Source: Clostridia bacterium (GTDB taxonomy: Bacteria > Bacillota > Clostridia > Lachnospirales > Lachnospiraceae). From it: a stretch of DNA of 64,000 nucleotides. The translations under genes were made by a program, and so were the position numbers. Location: NCBI GenBank assembly GCA_910574475.1, contig CAJTAT010000003.1, positions 62,001 to 126,000 on the forward strand, written 5' to 3'. Of this stretch, positions 17,489 to 27,391 are shown piece by piece. Numbering within the stretch: position 1 is the stretch's first letter; each line of letters starts with the position of its first letter. Under the pieces are notes generated by a model that saw nothing but the letters and a program-made list of their open reading frames with translations, made no database searches and was not told the origin of the DNA.

Positions 17489-17845
17489 ATGAAGGGACTT
17501 ATGAATACGCAGTTGGGTGCAATCATGGTTGATCCAGAAGTGATAGCACGATATGCTGGCTCTGTTGCAGTAGAATGTTTTGGGATCGTAGGCATGGCAA
17601 TGGTAAATATGAAAGACGGCATTGTAAAGCTGTTAAGAGGGGATAATTTAACTCGTGGTGTAAATGTACGGATCAATGACAATAAAATTACACTGTCCTT
17701 CCACGTTATTGTAGCATATGGCGTCAGCATTTCGGCAGTATCAGATAATTTGATTAGCAATGTAAAGTACAAAGTGGAAGCATTTACAGGCATGACCATC
17801 GAAAAAATCAACATCTTTGTAGAAGGTGTGCGGGTAATAGACTAA
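17489..17845 (+). CDS. Asp23/Gls24 family envelope stress protein (YloU-like)
   Basis: The 118-aa protein opens MKGLMNTQLGAIMVDPEVIA and has the family's VAVECFGIVGMA and VIVAYGVSISAVSDNLISNV segments. Family members localise to the membrane periphery and several are linked to cell-wall stress; YloU's exact job is unsettled. A GCGGAGG Shine-Dalgarno precedes the start. It leads the set asp23-dak2-recG, a conserved Firmicute arrangement. Confidence 0.9.
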   Translation: MKGLMNTQLGAIMVDPEVIARYAGSVAVECFGIVGMAMVNMKDGIVKLLRGDNLTRGVNVRINDNKITLSFHVIVAYGVSISAVSDNLISNVKYKVEAFTGMTIEKINIFVEGVRVID

Positions 17846-17869
17846 TAGCAGGAGGATTTTATTGGAGTT

Positions 17870-19519
17870 ATGAAGACCATAGATGTAGAAATACTGACAA
17901 AGATGTTTTTGGCAGGTGCTAAGAGCCTGGAAGCAAAAAAGGAATGGATCAATGAATTGAATGTATTCCCAGTGCCAGATGGTGATACAGGGACGAATAT
18001 GACTCTCACGATTATGTCGGCAGCTTCCGAGGTAAATAACTTGCCAGAACGCACCATGGAAACGGTTGCCAAGGCGATCTCTTCTGGTTCTTTGCGGGGA
18101 GCCAGAGGAAACTCCGGCGTAATTCTCTCTCAGCTTTTGCGGGGATTTACCAAGGGAATCCGAAACTATGAGACATTGGATGTGATAACATTTGCCAATG
18201 CTTTTCAGAAAGCCGTGGAGACTGCCTACAAGGCTGTTATGAAGCCCAAAGAGGGAACCATTCTGACTGTGGCGAGAGGCGCAGCAGATAAGGCTTCTGA
18301 GCTGGCGCTGGAGGAGGAAGAGCTGGATGCATTTTTTGCCGGTATTATAAAAGAGGCAGAAGAGGTCCTTCAAAGAACTCCTGATATGCTTCCTGTACTG
18401 AAAGAGGCAGGTGTCGTGGACTCCGGCGGACAGGGCTTAGTGGAAGTGCTGAAAGGTGCCTACGATGCTTTCCTGGGAAAAGAAGTGGACTATACCTTTG
18501 AGGAGCCTAAGGCTGCACCAGTGAAGATTAGCGCTCAGACCGAGGCAGACATCAAGTTTGGCTATTGTACAGAATTTCTAATTATGCTTGACAAAGAGTT
18601 TGATTCAGAGACAGAGCGGGAATTTAAAGGATTTCTGGAATCTATCGGCGACTCTATTGTGTGCGTGGCAGATGACGATATTGTCAAAATCCACGTACAT
18701 ACCAATCATCCAGGCCAGGCAATTGAGAGAGCGCTTACACTAGGTTCCCTGTCTCGCCTGAAGATTGATAATATGCGTGAAGAACACGAAGAAAAACTAA
18801 TAAAGGATGCTTCCAAGGTGGCGAAGGAGGAAGCAGCTAAGAAAGCGGCAGAGCCCAGAAAGGATATAGGATTCATCTCTGTATCCATTGGAGATGGGAT
18901 TGGAGAGATCTTTAAAGGTCTGGGTGTGGATTACCTTATTGAGGGCGGTCAGACTATGAATCCCAGTACAGAAGATATGCTCAATGCTATCGATCAGGTA
19001 AATGCTGATCACATCTTTATCTTGCCAAATAACAAGAATATTATCCTGGCAGCCAATCAGGCTCAGGCTCTCTGTGAGAATAAGGATATAATTGTGATTC
19101 CCACCAAAACGGTTCCCCAGGGAATCACAGCCATGATTAATTATATTCCAGATATGTCTGCCCAGGAAAATGCCCAGCGGATGTCAGAGGAGATTCAGAA
19201 TGTGAAGACGGGACAGGTGACGTATGCTGTTCGGGATACTCATATTGATGACAAGACCATCAAAGAAGGAGACATTATGGGGATTGGCGATCATGCCATC
19301 CTGGCTGTAGGCAATGATCTGGCTGAAACTACCATGGAAATGTTTCGGGAGTTAATTGAGGAGGATTCTGAGCTGATCAGTATCTACTATGGAGATGAAG
19401 TGGCCAAGGAGGATGCCCGCGCACTGGGAAGTAAGCTGAGTGAAGAGTACCCAGACTGTGATATTGAGGTGCACTTTGGAGGCCAACCCATTTACTACTA
19501 CGTAGTATCAGTAGAATAA
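17870..19519 (+). CDS. fakA: DAK2/DegV-type kinase, FakA (YloV) family
   Basis: An N-terminal DAK2 (Dhal) domain carries the ATP/Mg2+ motif PVPDGDTGTNM at residues 33-43 and SGSLRGARGNSGVILSQ at about 72-88. A middle region and a C-terminal DegV-like portion follow (from about 325, with NNKNIILAANQA). FakA phosphorylates fatty acids presented by FakB proteins, allowing exogenous fatty acids into phospholipid. At 549 aa it has the usual FakA length. B. subtilis yloV sits in the same position between yloU and recG. No fakB is adjacent. Confidence 0.85.
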   Translation: MKTIDVEILTKMFLAGAKSLEAKKEWINELNVFPVPDGDTGTNMTLTIMSAASEVNNLPERTMETVAKAISSGSLRGARGNSGVILSQLLRGFTKGIRNYETLDVITFANAFQKAVETAYKAVMKPKEGTILTVARGAADKASELALEEEELDAFFAGIIKEAEEVLQRTPDMLPVLKEAGVVDSGGQGLVEVLKGAYDAFLGKEVDYTFEEPKAAPVKISAQTEADIKFGYCTEFLIMLDKEFDSETEREFKGFLESIGDSIVCVADDDIVKIHVHTNHPGQAIERALTLGSLSRLKIDNMREEHEEKLIKDASKVAKEEAAKKAAEPRKDIGFISVSIGDGIGEIFKGLGVDYLIEGGQTMNPSTEDMLNAIDQVNADHIFILPNNKNIILAANQAQALCENKDIIVIPTKTVPQGITAMINYIPDMSAQENAQRMSEEIQNVKTGQVTYAVRDTHIDDKTIKEGDIMGIGDHAILAVGNDLAETTMEMFRELIEEDSELISIYYGDEVAKEDARALGSKLSEEYPDCDIEVHFGGQPIYYYVVSVE

Positions 19520-19535
19520 GGTTAGGAGTGGCAAG

Positions 19536-21593
19536 ATGAATAGCAATTCGCCAATTACAAGCCTTAAGGGAATTGGGGAAAAGACAGGGACGCTCTTTCA
19601 CCGTATCGGAGTCGACACGGTGGGAGAGCTGTTATCATATTATCCCAGAACTTATGATATTTACGAAAAGCCTGTCACCTTTGCCAATCTGGAGATGGAG
19701 AAGCCTCAGGCAGTGACGGGCTTTCTCAGAAAGGCTCCAGATACAAGGAAGATTCGAAATCTTTCTGTAACCACATGTGTGCTGGAAGAGTTTGGTGCTT
19801 ATCTGCACCTTACTTGGTTTAATATGCCTTTTTTAAAGAATACCCTTACCCCGGGAAGTACTTACATTTTTCGGGGAAGAGTGCAGAAAAAAAAGGGGCG
19901 AATGGTGATGGAGCATCCTGAGATTTACACTCCCCAGGCCTATGAGGAGCTTTTGAATACCATGCAGCCTATTTACGGACTGACGGCGGGATTATCCAAT
20001 AAGACTGTGACCAAGGCTGTGAGACAGGCACTGGACAGCCTGGAGCTGAACCCAGAATACTTGCCCAATGAGATTCGAACCAGACAGGAGCTGGCAGAAT
20101 ATAATTTTGCCCTCCGTGCCATTCATTTTCCGGTAAAGAAATCCGATCTGATTCTGGCAAGAAAACGATTGGTTTTTGATGAATTCTTTTTGTTTTTGCT
20201 TGCTCTAAGACAATTGAAAGAGCAAGCTCAGGTTCAGAAAAATGAGTGTGTGATGGAACGGGTGGGAGAGACTATGAAGCTTTTAGCCTCTCTCCCCTAT
20301 GAGCTCACAGGAGCACAGAAAAAGGTTTGGGAGGAAATACAGTCTGATTTGTCCGGGCCTAAGGTTATGAACCGGCTGATTCAGGGAGATGTAGGATCCG
20401 GAAAAACAGTTGTGGCAGTGCTGGCGCTTCTATCTGCTGTGGCAAATGGCTACCAGGGAGCTCTGATGGCCCCTACAGAAGTTCTGGCAAAGCAGCATAT
20501 GGCGTCTGTTGAGGAACTTTTAAGAGGAGCCCATCTGCAAGAGGAGATTGTTTTACTCACAGGCTCTATGACAGCAAAAGAGAAGCGGCAGGCATATGAG
20601 AAAATCGAAAGTGGGGAAGCTAAAATTGTGATCGGCACCCATGCCTTGATTCAAAATCAAGTAAAGTTTCATCGACTTGGCCTGGTGATAACAGACGAAC
20701 AGCATCGGTTTGGCGTCCGCCAGAGAGAGACATTCACAGAAAAAGGGAGTCATCCTCATGTGTTGGTTATGAGCGCCACTCCCATTCCCAGAACCCTTGC
20801 AATTATTATTTATGGCGATCTGGATATCTCAGTCATTGATGAGCTGCCTGCAAACAGGCTTCCCATTAAAAACTGTGTGGTAGACGAAAGTTACCGCCCT
20901 ACAGCTTACCGGTTTCTGGAAAAAGAAATAGCTGCGGGGCGTCAAATATATATTATCTGTCCCATGGTAGAAGAAAATCCAGAGCTTGAGATAGAAAACG
21001 TAGTGGATTATACAAGAAAACTGCGGGAAACCTTAAGTTCTTCTATAACTATAGAGTACCTTCACGGTAAAATGAAAGCTTCTGAGAAGAATGAGATTAT
21101 GGAGCGTTTCGTACAGGGAGTCATTCACATACTAGTTTCTACAACCGTGATTGAGGTTGGAGTCAATGTGCCGAATGCTACCGTGATGATGGTGGAAAAC
21201 GCAGAGCGTTTTGGGCTGGCTCAGCTTCACCAGCTTCGGGGACGGGTAGGACGTGGAAGTCATCAATCCTACTGTATCTTTGTCAGCGCAAGTGACAGCA
21301 AAGATACAAAGAAACGGTTGGAAATCCTGAATCAATCCAACGATGGATTTTATATTGCCAGCCAGGACTTAAAATTGCGGGGACCGGGAGATCTATTTGG
21401 CCTTCGTCAAAGCGGGCTTTTGGAGTTTCGGATTGGGGACGTTTTTACAGATGCCAAAATCCTTCAGACAGCCAGCGAAGAGGCAGGAAAACTTTTGAAA
21501 AAAGATCCCAGGTTGGAATGTAAAGAGCATGATGCTTTGAATAAAAAGCTTGTCCAGTATCGGGAAAGTGGACTTGTAAAGATGAGTTTATAG
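19536..21593 (+). CDS. recG: ATP-dependent DNA helicase RecG
   Basis: RecG remodels stalled replication forks and Holliday junctions. The 685-aa protein has the N-terminal wedge/OB domain (KGIGEKTGTLFHRIGV near residue 10), Walker A GDVGSGKT, the DEQH box in ITDEQHRFGVRQRE, motif III MSATPIPRTLA, and C-terminal QLRGRVGRGSHQSYC and KLRGPGDLFGLRQSG. AGGAG is upstream of ATG 19536. Sixteen bases separate it from the fakA-like stop. Confidence 0.97.
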   Translation: MNSNSPITSLKGIGEKTGTLFHRIGVDTVGELLSYYPRTYDIYEKPVTFANLEMEKPQAVTGFLRKAPDTRKIRNLSVTTCVLEEFGAYLHLTWFNMPFLKNTLTPGSTYIFRGRVQKKKGRMVMEHPEIYTPQAYEELLNTMQPIYGLTAGLSNKTVTKAVRQALDSLELNPEYLPNEIRTRQELAEYNFALRAIHFPVKKSDLILARKRLVFDEFFLFLLALRQLKEQAQVQKNECVMERVGETMKLLASLPYELTGAQKKVWEEIQSDLSGPKVMNRLIQGDVGSGKTVVAVLALLSAVANGYQGALMAPTEVLAKQHMASVEELLRGAHLQEEIVLLTGSMTAKEKRQAYEKIESGEAKIVIGTHALIQNQVKFHRLGLVITDEQHRFGVRQRETFTEKGSHPHVLVMSATPIPRTLAIIIYGDLDISVIDELPANRLPIKNCVVDESYRPTAYRFLEKEIAAGRQIYIICPMVEENPELEIENVVDYTRKLRETLSSSITIEYLHGKMKASEKNEIMERFVQGVIHILVSTTVIEVGVNVPNATVMMVENAERFGLAQLHQLRGRVGRGSHQSYCIFVSASDSKDTKKRLEILNQSNDGFYIASQDLKLRGPGDLFGLRQSGLLEFRIGDVFTDAKILQTASEEAGKLLKKDPRLECKEHDALNKKLVQYRESGLVKMSL

Positions 21594-21602
21594 GAGATTC
21601 GC

Positions 21603-24461
21603 ATGAACAGAAAAGGGAAACGAATGACAAAGATTTTTCATAGATTTTTGGCAGTATTTTTATTTGCTGCTGTGTGGAGTATGCCAGTTTGCGCGTCCAG
21701 CCTACCCTCAGGTGAAGATGATGTGGAATTGGACTTATCCAAAGGAGATATTGTAATTACTGCCAAAGGTTATATTCAGGGAGAAGAAGAAGAGGTGACT
21801 CATAGGGGAAGCTATACCATTATGAGCTCAAAAAAAGATTCTGTCCCCTATACCATAACAGTACAAAGTGATATGACAGCACTGACTCTTCGGGATCTTA
21901 AGATTGCGTCCGAGGAAGTCCCGCTTTCTATTGTTCCTGGGGGAGAGAATACCATGGTGAAATTATCCCTGGCAGGGACAAATATCCTTCAGAGCGTTGA
22001 GGGAGATCACGCTGGAATTGCTGTGCCAGAGGGAGCTTTTTTGGAAATCCAGGAAGGCTCTGGAACCCTGTCTGTCACAGGCTCTGGAACAGGAGCAGGA
22101 ATTGGCGGAACGGGAGTCTGGAAGGTATCCCAGGGGAACACGATCAAAAATTGCGGAAATGTGACAATTTTGGGCGGTGATATTACTGTCACAGGTGGCA
22201 GTGGTGGCGGTTCAGGTATCGGCGGAGCCAAAGACGGCGTGGGAGGAGACATTGAGATCGGAGGCGGCCATGTGGTTATCACAGGTGGAGAGGGCGGCAC
22301 CGGGATTGGAAGTAGCAAAGAGCTATTAAAAGAGGCTGAGGGCGGAACTATCCAGATCTCAGGTGGCGTAGTGAATGTTACAAATGGAATTGGAACTTCG
22401 AATGATACTCTGACAGGCATAGGGGATGGAAATCCGTGGGTGGTGGCAGACAAGATCGAAGCCAAAATCGGCAGTTTTTCCGGGGTTCTATTTCAGGGAG
22501 ATGAAGGGAAGCTTTTGGGAGGCAATGCTTATAAGATCGAGGAGAACAGAACGCTTCCAGCCAAGAAAACTTTGACAATAGAATCAGGAATGACACTGGA
22601 AATCAGCGAAGAAGCCTGTCTGACTCTGGAGGGAACACTGAAAAATGATGGGAGCTTAAAGTTGGGATCCGAGGAGAGCTTAAAGAAAAAGGACAGCGGT
22701 TCCCTGGAGGGAAATGGCAAATTTACGGTCCCGGGCTTTACCCCTAGTATGATTTATGTCCCCTTTGATCTGGTCTATGATGGAAGTGATGAGGAAATGA
22801 TTGACGGAGATGTGGTCGAGTATACGGCGGAAGACATTGGGGAAAAGATACTGGAGAAAATAGGATTTTACAAAAACAGGAATGGTGAGAAAGAGATTTT
22901 TGGAAAGATATTTACCATAACTCCTGATATTAGTGGTTGGAATACAAAGACTTTAGATGAGCCTGTGACACGTCCAGGAGAATACATTGTTACTTTTTCA
23001 AAAAATGGAGAAGGCTCTGTGAAGAAAAAGTTTATGGTATATGATACAGGAGATGGCTCTTCCTTAAGACTGGACTCCATCTATGTATTCCAGAAGCCTT
23101 TAAAAATGACATATCAGTATAAGGAAGACTTTGACGACACAGATATGGTGGTGGTAGGTACATACGAGGATGGCAGTGTCCGAAATGTGACGGAACTTGT
23201 GCATGTGGAATGGAGTGCTCTGGAGCTTGGAACTCATTCTGTAAAAGTCATTTATGATTCTACCAATATTGGAGATCGGGATGAAGTCTCCTGTACTCTG
23301 GATGGAGTTAATATTATTCCCAAGGAGTTCGATGTCTCTGGATTGTCCTGGAGCACAGACACGATTATCTATGATGGAACAGAGAAAGAAATTGATCTTA
23401 AGGGAAAGCTTCCTAAAAATATTGCAGTGGAGTGTAATGGATACAAGGCTTCTGATGCAGGTACCTACACGGCTGTTGCCCGTTTTTATCTGGAAGATAG
23501 ATTAGATGAGAAATACTATAAGATTGTGGGCCCCAATCCTCTGATTACCCAGTGGACCATACAGCCTATGGAGCTGACCATAAAGACGGAAGATCTCATG
23601 GCGCTAGGTCAGGCAGGAGACAGCTTTCAAAGAAGCGTATCCCTCTATGGGACATTGACGGCTTCCGGCGTCCTGCCTAAAGATGCAGATGAAACAGAGA
23701 CAGAATGGCCGGCAGAATCTCTCATTGGAACTTACGATGGCACTGAGAGTGGCCAACAAGAGATTACCCTAGCATGGAAAGATGGAAAGGCTCCCAACCC
23801 AGGAAATAATTATGTGCTTCCAGAGGAGCTTCCGGTCGTCATAGGAAATATCAATAATGTAAAAGCAATAGCTACTCCCTTGAATCTGCCTGAGGATGGC
23901 AGAGAGTACCGGCAGGAAATGGAGGTTGGAATTTCCAGCGTACCACGCTCCCTTCAGGGAGATGGAAAGCTGGGACTTCCAAAAGGGATTGAGACCAGGA
24001 TGCGCTCAGCCATTACAGAGCAGGAGCGAAATATTTTGATTACGAATACAGCCGTCTATGATGTAAGCCTTTTGGTAAAACAGGAAGATTATACCTGGGC
24101 GGAGGTGGAAGACAGTGTATTTCCTGAAGAAGGCCTGATCGTCACTCTGCCTTATCCCAGCAATACGGGACAGGATACCCATGAATTTATTGTTGCCCAC
24201 ATGTATACAGAAGGAGAGGAGCATGAACCAGGAGAAATTGAATATCCAGAAGTGACAAATACATCATCAGGAATTCAATTTAAAGTGAAAAGTCTTTCTC
24301 CAATTTCTGTGGGCTGGAAAAACATAGAAAAATCTGGCGAAGCTAATGTCACTGGGGCGGCTACCAATGATGAGGCGGCAGTGGGGCTTTATCTTATTTT
24401 GGCTATGGTTTCGACTGGAGGAATTTTGTTTTTTATGAGAAAGGTTTTGTGGAAGAAATAA
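21603..24461 (+). CDS. Large secreted, membrane-anchored surface protein with Gly-rich repeat region
   Basis: A signal peptide (residues 1 to about 32, ending VWSMPVCASS) precedes a beta-helix-like, Gly-rich region at about 140-275 that repeats GxGIGG-type turns (GTGAGIGGTG, GGSGIGGAKDG, GGTGIGSSKE). Ig-like/bacterial repeat domains then run to about 790. The C-terminus is a hydrophobic helix followed by RKVLWKK. No LPXTG motif is visible, so anchoring is probably by the C-terminal helix. Adhesion or glycan binding is only a guess. AGGAG sits ahead of ATG 21603, 9 bp after recG. Confidence 0.75.
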   Translation: MNRKGKRMTKIFHRFLAVFLFAAVWSMPVCASSLPSGEDDVELDLSKGDIVITAKGYIQGEEEEVTHRGSYTIMSSKKDSVPYTITVQSDMTALTLRDLKIASEEVPLSIVPGGENTMVKLSLAGTNILQSVEGDHAGIAVPEGAFLEIQEGSGTLSVTGSGTGAGIGGTGVWKVSQGNTIKNCGNVTILGGDITVTGGSGGGSGIGGAKDGVGGDIEIGGGHVVITGGEGGTGIGSSKELLKEAEGGTIQISGGVVNVTNGIGTSNDTLTGIGDGNPWVVADKIEAKIGSFSGVLFQGDEGKLLGGNAYKIEENRTLPAKKTLTIESGMTLEISEEACLTLEGTLKNDGSLKLGSEESLKKKDSGSLEGNGKFTVPGFTPSMIYVPFDLVYDGSDEEMIDGDVVEYTAEDIGEKILEKIGFYKNRNGEKEIFGKIFTITPDISGWNTKTLDEPVTRPGEYIVTFSKNGEGSVKKKFMVYDTGDGSSLRLDSIYVFQKPLKMTYQYKEDFDDTDMVVVGTYEDGSVRNVTELVHVEWSALELGTHSVKVIYDSTNIGDRDEVSCTLDGVNIIPKEFDVSGLSWSTDTIIYDGTEKEIDLKGKLPKNIAVECNGYKASDAGTYTAVARFYLEDRLDEKYYKIVGPNPLITQWTIQPMELTIKTEDLMALGQAGDSFQRSVSLYGTLTASGVLPKDADETETEWPAESLIGTYDGTESGQQEITLAWKDGKAPNPGNNYVLPEELPVVIGNINNVKAIATPLNLPEDGREYRQEMEVGISSVPRSLQGDGKLGLPKGIETRMRSAITEQERNILITNTAVYDVSLLVKQEDYTWAEVEDSVFPEEGLIVTLPYPSNTGQDTHEFIVAHMYTEGEEHEPGEIEYPEVTNTSSGIQFKVKSLSPISVGWKNIEKSGEANVTGAATNDEAAVGLYLILAMVSTGGILFFMRKVLWKK

Positions 24462-24487
24462 GTAGTTGAGTTTTGTATCACAAAAGG

Positions 24488-24535
24488 AAAAATGTCGATC
24501 CCTGACAAGTGTAATCGGGGATCGACATTTTTCAA
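24488..24535. terminator. Strong bidirectional terminator between the surface-protein gene and SASP gene
   Basis: AAAAATGTCGATCCC (24488-24502) pairs with a GGGATCGACATTTTT arm ending at 24532. T and A runs serve both converging genes. Confidence 0.9.
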
Positions 24536-24573
24536 TTTTCATTCACAGTTTTACATATCAAAGTGGCCACTTG

Positions 24574-24780
24574 TTATTTGCCGGCCATCTGTCTTTCCTG
24601 TGCCTCAATCATTTTCTTAACCATATAGCCGCCTACGGAGCCGTTCTGCTTAGAAGTTAAGTTTCCGTTATACCCATCTGTAAGAGGTACGCCAAGCTCG
24701 CTGGCAACTTCATACTTGAACTTGTCAAGTGCGCCCTTTGCTTCAGGTACTGCTGCGGTATTTGATGATTTGTTAGACAT
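24574..24780 (-). CDS. Alpha/beta-type small acid-soluble spore protein
   Basis: The 68-aa sequence is a typical alpha/beta SASP: KFKYEVASELGVPL contains the germination-protease-type site region, and GNLTSKQNGSVGGYMVKKMI is the second conserved DNA-binding segment. These proteins coat spore DNA in an A-like form and protect it from UV. AAGGAGGAG precedes the start. Upstream on the minus strand, TATACTA (24869-24863) and GTATT (24889-24885) are reminiscent of a forespore sigma-G promoter, but the spacing is short. Confidence 0.95.
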   Translation of the reverse strand: MSNKSSNTAAVPEAKGALDKFKYEVASELGVPLTDGYNGNLTSKQNGSVGGYMVKKMIEAQERQMAGK

Positions 24781-24947
24781 AATAAACTCCTCCTTACTGC
24801 AGATTTTTCATCTGTAATTTGTAACATTTAAATCTGCCGTTTGTTGTTGTTTGTTACAAGAGTAGTATATGAAAAATTTGATTGAATACACTGGCAGTTG
24901 CTTGTTATTTTTACAGTTATTGGGATCAAAGAAAAATTCATGATTAA

Positions 24948-26288
24948 TCAAGACTTTATCTTATTTGTAAGCAGATAATAATTTATAATCACATAAACAG
25001 CACTGAACAGCCAGGCTGTGGATTCAGCATAAAATAGTCCTGATTCTCCAATGATGTTTGGCAAAATCAAAGCCACTGATACACGTCCCACACATTCCAG
25101 AAAACCTGCCACCATTGGTACAATCGTATTGCCAATTCCCTGTATTGCTGACCTGTAGATATGTAGCGCATAGAGGATTATTAAGGTCAGACTCATAATG
25201 GCCAAGTATTGATAAGCCATCTCAAGTACTTTTGGAGCATTTACATTAGAAGAAGAAATAAACATCATTAGTAAATATTTTCCAAATAGTAGCATTGTAA
25301 TTGAGATGGTAATAGAAAATATAGCTGCAAGCTTGATGGCACTTTTCATGCCATCCTTTATCCGTTGCAGATTTTTGGCTCCCCAGTTTTGTCCCATATA
25401 AGTGGCAGTGGCAAAGCCAAAGGAAATGGCTGAGCTTTCCAGCAATCCATACAGCTTATTTGTAGCTGTAAAAGCTGCAATAAATAAAGAACCAAATCCG
25501 TTGATGACGAATTGAAGGATCACGCCGCCAATCACAATTACTACATGGGAGAGAGCCAGGGGAATTCCAAGCTTTAGCTGCATTTTTACGGTCTGCCTGT
25601 CTGGCTTCCAGTCTGATCTACTTATATTCATAGCAGGAATCTTATTTAGTATCCACAAGCAGTAAAGGAAAGAAATAAATTGAGAAAAAATAGTGGCAAT
25701 GGCTGCTCCCACGATTCCCCATTTAAATCCCATAACAAATAAAAGATCTAGGCCAATATTGATAGCTGCTGCTATAATCATGGCGATCAAAGGTGTCTTT
25801 CCGTCACCAAATGCCCGCAATATGGCAGATGCCATATTATAAGCCATAACAATCAGAGTTCCTGCATACATGACAATCACATAGGAATGTGCGCCATGAA
25901 AAATATCTTCCGGCGTCTTTAATAGACGCAGGAGTGTACCAGCCAGAAAAGGAAAAATCAGTGAGATCAATGTTCCAATCACAAGGCAGAGAAGAGCTGA
26001 CATAGTTATTGACTTTTTTAGATTTTTTTCATTGCCAGCCCCAATATTCTGAGTGATAGATATGGCAAAACCTTGTGTCAGGAATTGAACCGGCCAGAGA
26101 ATAAGCCAGTAGATCCAGTCTGTTGCGCCCAGTGATGCAAGCGCTTCCAGTCCCACGCCCTGGCCCACAATCATCGTATCTGTTATCATATAAAGTTGTT
26201 GACCCAGATTTCCTATAATAAGTGGCAAGGCAAAGGAAAAAATTAGCTTTGTGGGATTTCCCAAAGTCATGTTCTTCACTCTTCCCAT
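24948..26288 (-). CDS. MATE family multidrug/cation efflux transporter
   Basis: A polytopic protein of about 446 aa with twelve predicted helices and MATE hallmarks: an N-terminal MTLGNPTKLIFSFALPLIIGNL segment, QQLYMITDTMIVGQGVG, and the repeat-half motif near GLLESSAISFGFATATYMGQNWGA. MATE proteins export drugs or metabolites with Na+ or H+ antiport. ATG 26288 with GAGAGG 10 nt upstream is preferred over ATG 26297. It is divergent from an AraC regulator, which may control it. Confidence 0.92.
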   Translation of the reverse strand: MGRVKNMTLGNPTKLIFSFALPLIIGNLGQQLYMITDTMIVGQGVGLEALASLGATDWIYWLILWPVQFLTQGFAISITQNIGAGNEKNLKKSITMSALLCLVIGTLISLIFPFLAGTLLRLLKTPEDIFHGAHSYVIVMYAGTLIVMAYNMASAILRAFGDGKTPLIAMIIAAAINIGLDLLFVMGFKWGIVGAAIATIFSQFISFLYCLWILNKIPAMNISRSDWKPDRQTVKMQLKLGIPLALSHVVIVIGGVILQFVINGFGSLFIAAFTATNKLYGLLESSAISFGFATATYMGQNWGAKNLQRIKDGMKSAIKLAAIFSITISITMLLFGKYLLMMFISSSNVNAPKVLEMAYQYLAIMSLTLIILYALHIYRSAIQGIGNTIVPMVAGFLECVGRVSVALILPNIIGESGLFYAESTAWLFSAVYVIINYYLLTNKIKS

Positions 26289-26333
26289 AATGTTCATACC
26301 TCTCTTTCATCAAATCAAAATAGTCACAATTTC

Positions 26334-26362
26334 TTGACAGGGTATCACCTGCGAAATATAAT
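26334..26362 (+). promoter_or_regulatory. Consensus promoter of the AraC-type regulator
   Basis: Perfect TTGACA (26334-26339) and perfect TATAAT (26357-26362) with 17-bp spacing lie about 100 bp before the start codon, leaving a leader of roughly 90 nt. Confidence 0.8.
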
Positions 26363-26461
26363 TATAGTGTGGTTTCATGCTAGAATATATAGAAAAAATC
26401 CAAAATTTTATAATAATAGTCCGTAGACAAAGGAACTCTCAGTTCTGCACGACAGGGGGAA

Positions 26462-27349
26462 ATGAACATGTATACTGTTATTGTAGATCAGAATTTAAAA
26501 GAACATATTTCCTATCAGGAGGAGTCCTTTCCCTTTCAGGTATGCTTTGACGATTATAATTCTCTGGTGGATCATACCTTAAATTGTCACTGGCATAAGG
26601 AATTTGAGTTTGACTTGGTATTGAAAGGCGAAGTGGATTTTAATTTGAATGGCAGACAAATCTCAGTGAAAGCAGGAGAGTGTTTGTTCATAAATTCTGA
26701 TACACTCCACATGGCTTTTCAACACAAAGGAGCAGAGAACGCTTATGTTTTTGTAGTAGTCTTTCGCCCAGAGTTGCTTTTAAAGCAATTTACAGAATCT
26801 AGTTTTCGCAAGTACTTTGATTTTAAAATAGACGGATTGAAATTGGATACTTGTTCCTTTGAGGGAAGAAATGTAATTACATTACTACAAGACATTTTTA
26901 AAATGGATATGGAGGAATATGGACAGGAATTTCTATGTATCTCTCTGGTTGCGAAGTTATGGTATTACATGGCAAACTGTCTGAAACAGGCTCTTCCTGC
27001 ACAACAATGCCAGCACATTGCTCATCATGTTAAAGTAAAAAAAATGCTTTCCTATATTCATGAACATTTTCGGGAAAAAATTACGATACAAGATCTGATT
27101 GAACAGGCTAACATCAGTCGGAGTGATTGTTTTTATTATTTTAAGCAATATGCAGGTATGAGCCCTCTATCTTATATTAATGATTATCGTTTGTCAATGG
27201 CAGGTATTTTGTTGGCAGATCCCGACTGTAATATTACAGACATTTGCTTTGCCTGTGGATTTTCCAATTCCAGTTACTTTGGAAAACTTTTTAAGGAAAA
27301 ATATGGCGTTTCACCCCTTCAGTACAGAAAACGCCATAGCTTCCACTGA
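26462..27349 (+). CDS. AraC family transcriptional regulator with cupin sensor domain
   Basis: The N-terminal half has a cupin fold (NCHWHKEFEFDLVLKGEVDF, then VKAGECLFINSDTLHM at about 75-90). The C-terminal two helix-turn-helix motifs of AraC/XylS proteins start near residue 195 (KKMLSYIHEHFREKITIQDL) and end with ICFACGFSNSSYFGKLFKEKYGVSPLQYRKRH. An AGGGGGA Shine-Dalgarno precedes ATG 26462. Its divergent position suggests control of the MATE exporter; the inducer is unknown. Confidence 0.92.
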   Translation: MNMYTVIVDQNLKEHISYQEESFPFQVCFDDYNSLVDHTLNCHWHKEFEFDLVLKGEVDFNLNGRQISVKAGECLFINSDTLHMAFQHKGAENAYVFVVVFRPELLLKQFTESSFRKYFDFKIDGLKLDTCSFEGRNVITLLQDIFKMDMEEYGQEFLCISLVAKLWYYMANCLKQALPAQQCQHIAHHVKVKKMLSYIHEHFREKITIQDLIEQANISRSDCFYYFKQYAGMSPLSYINDYRLSMAGILLADPDCNITDICFACGFSNSSYFGKLFKEKYGVSPLQYRKRHSFH

Positions 27350-27391
27350 TGCCATTGCTAAGAGATGGCAAGATTTGTTTACTATCCTATT

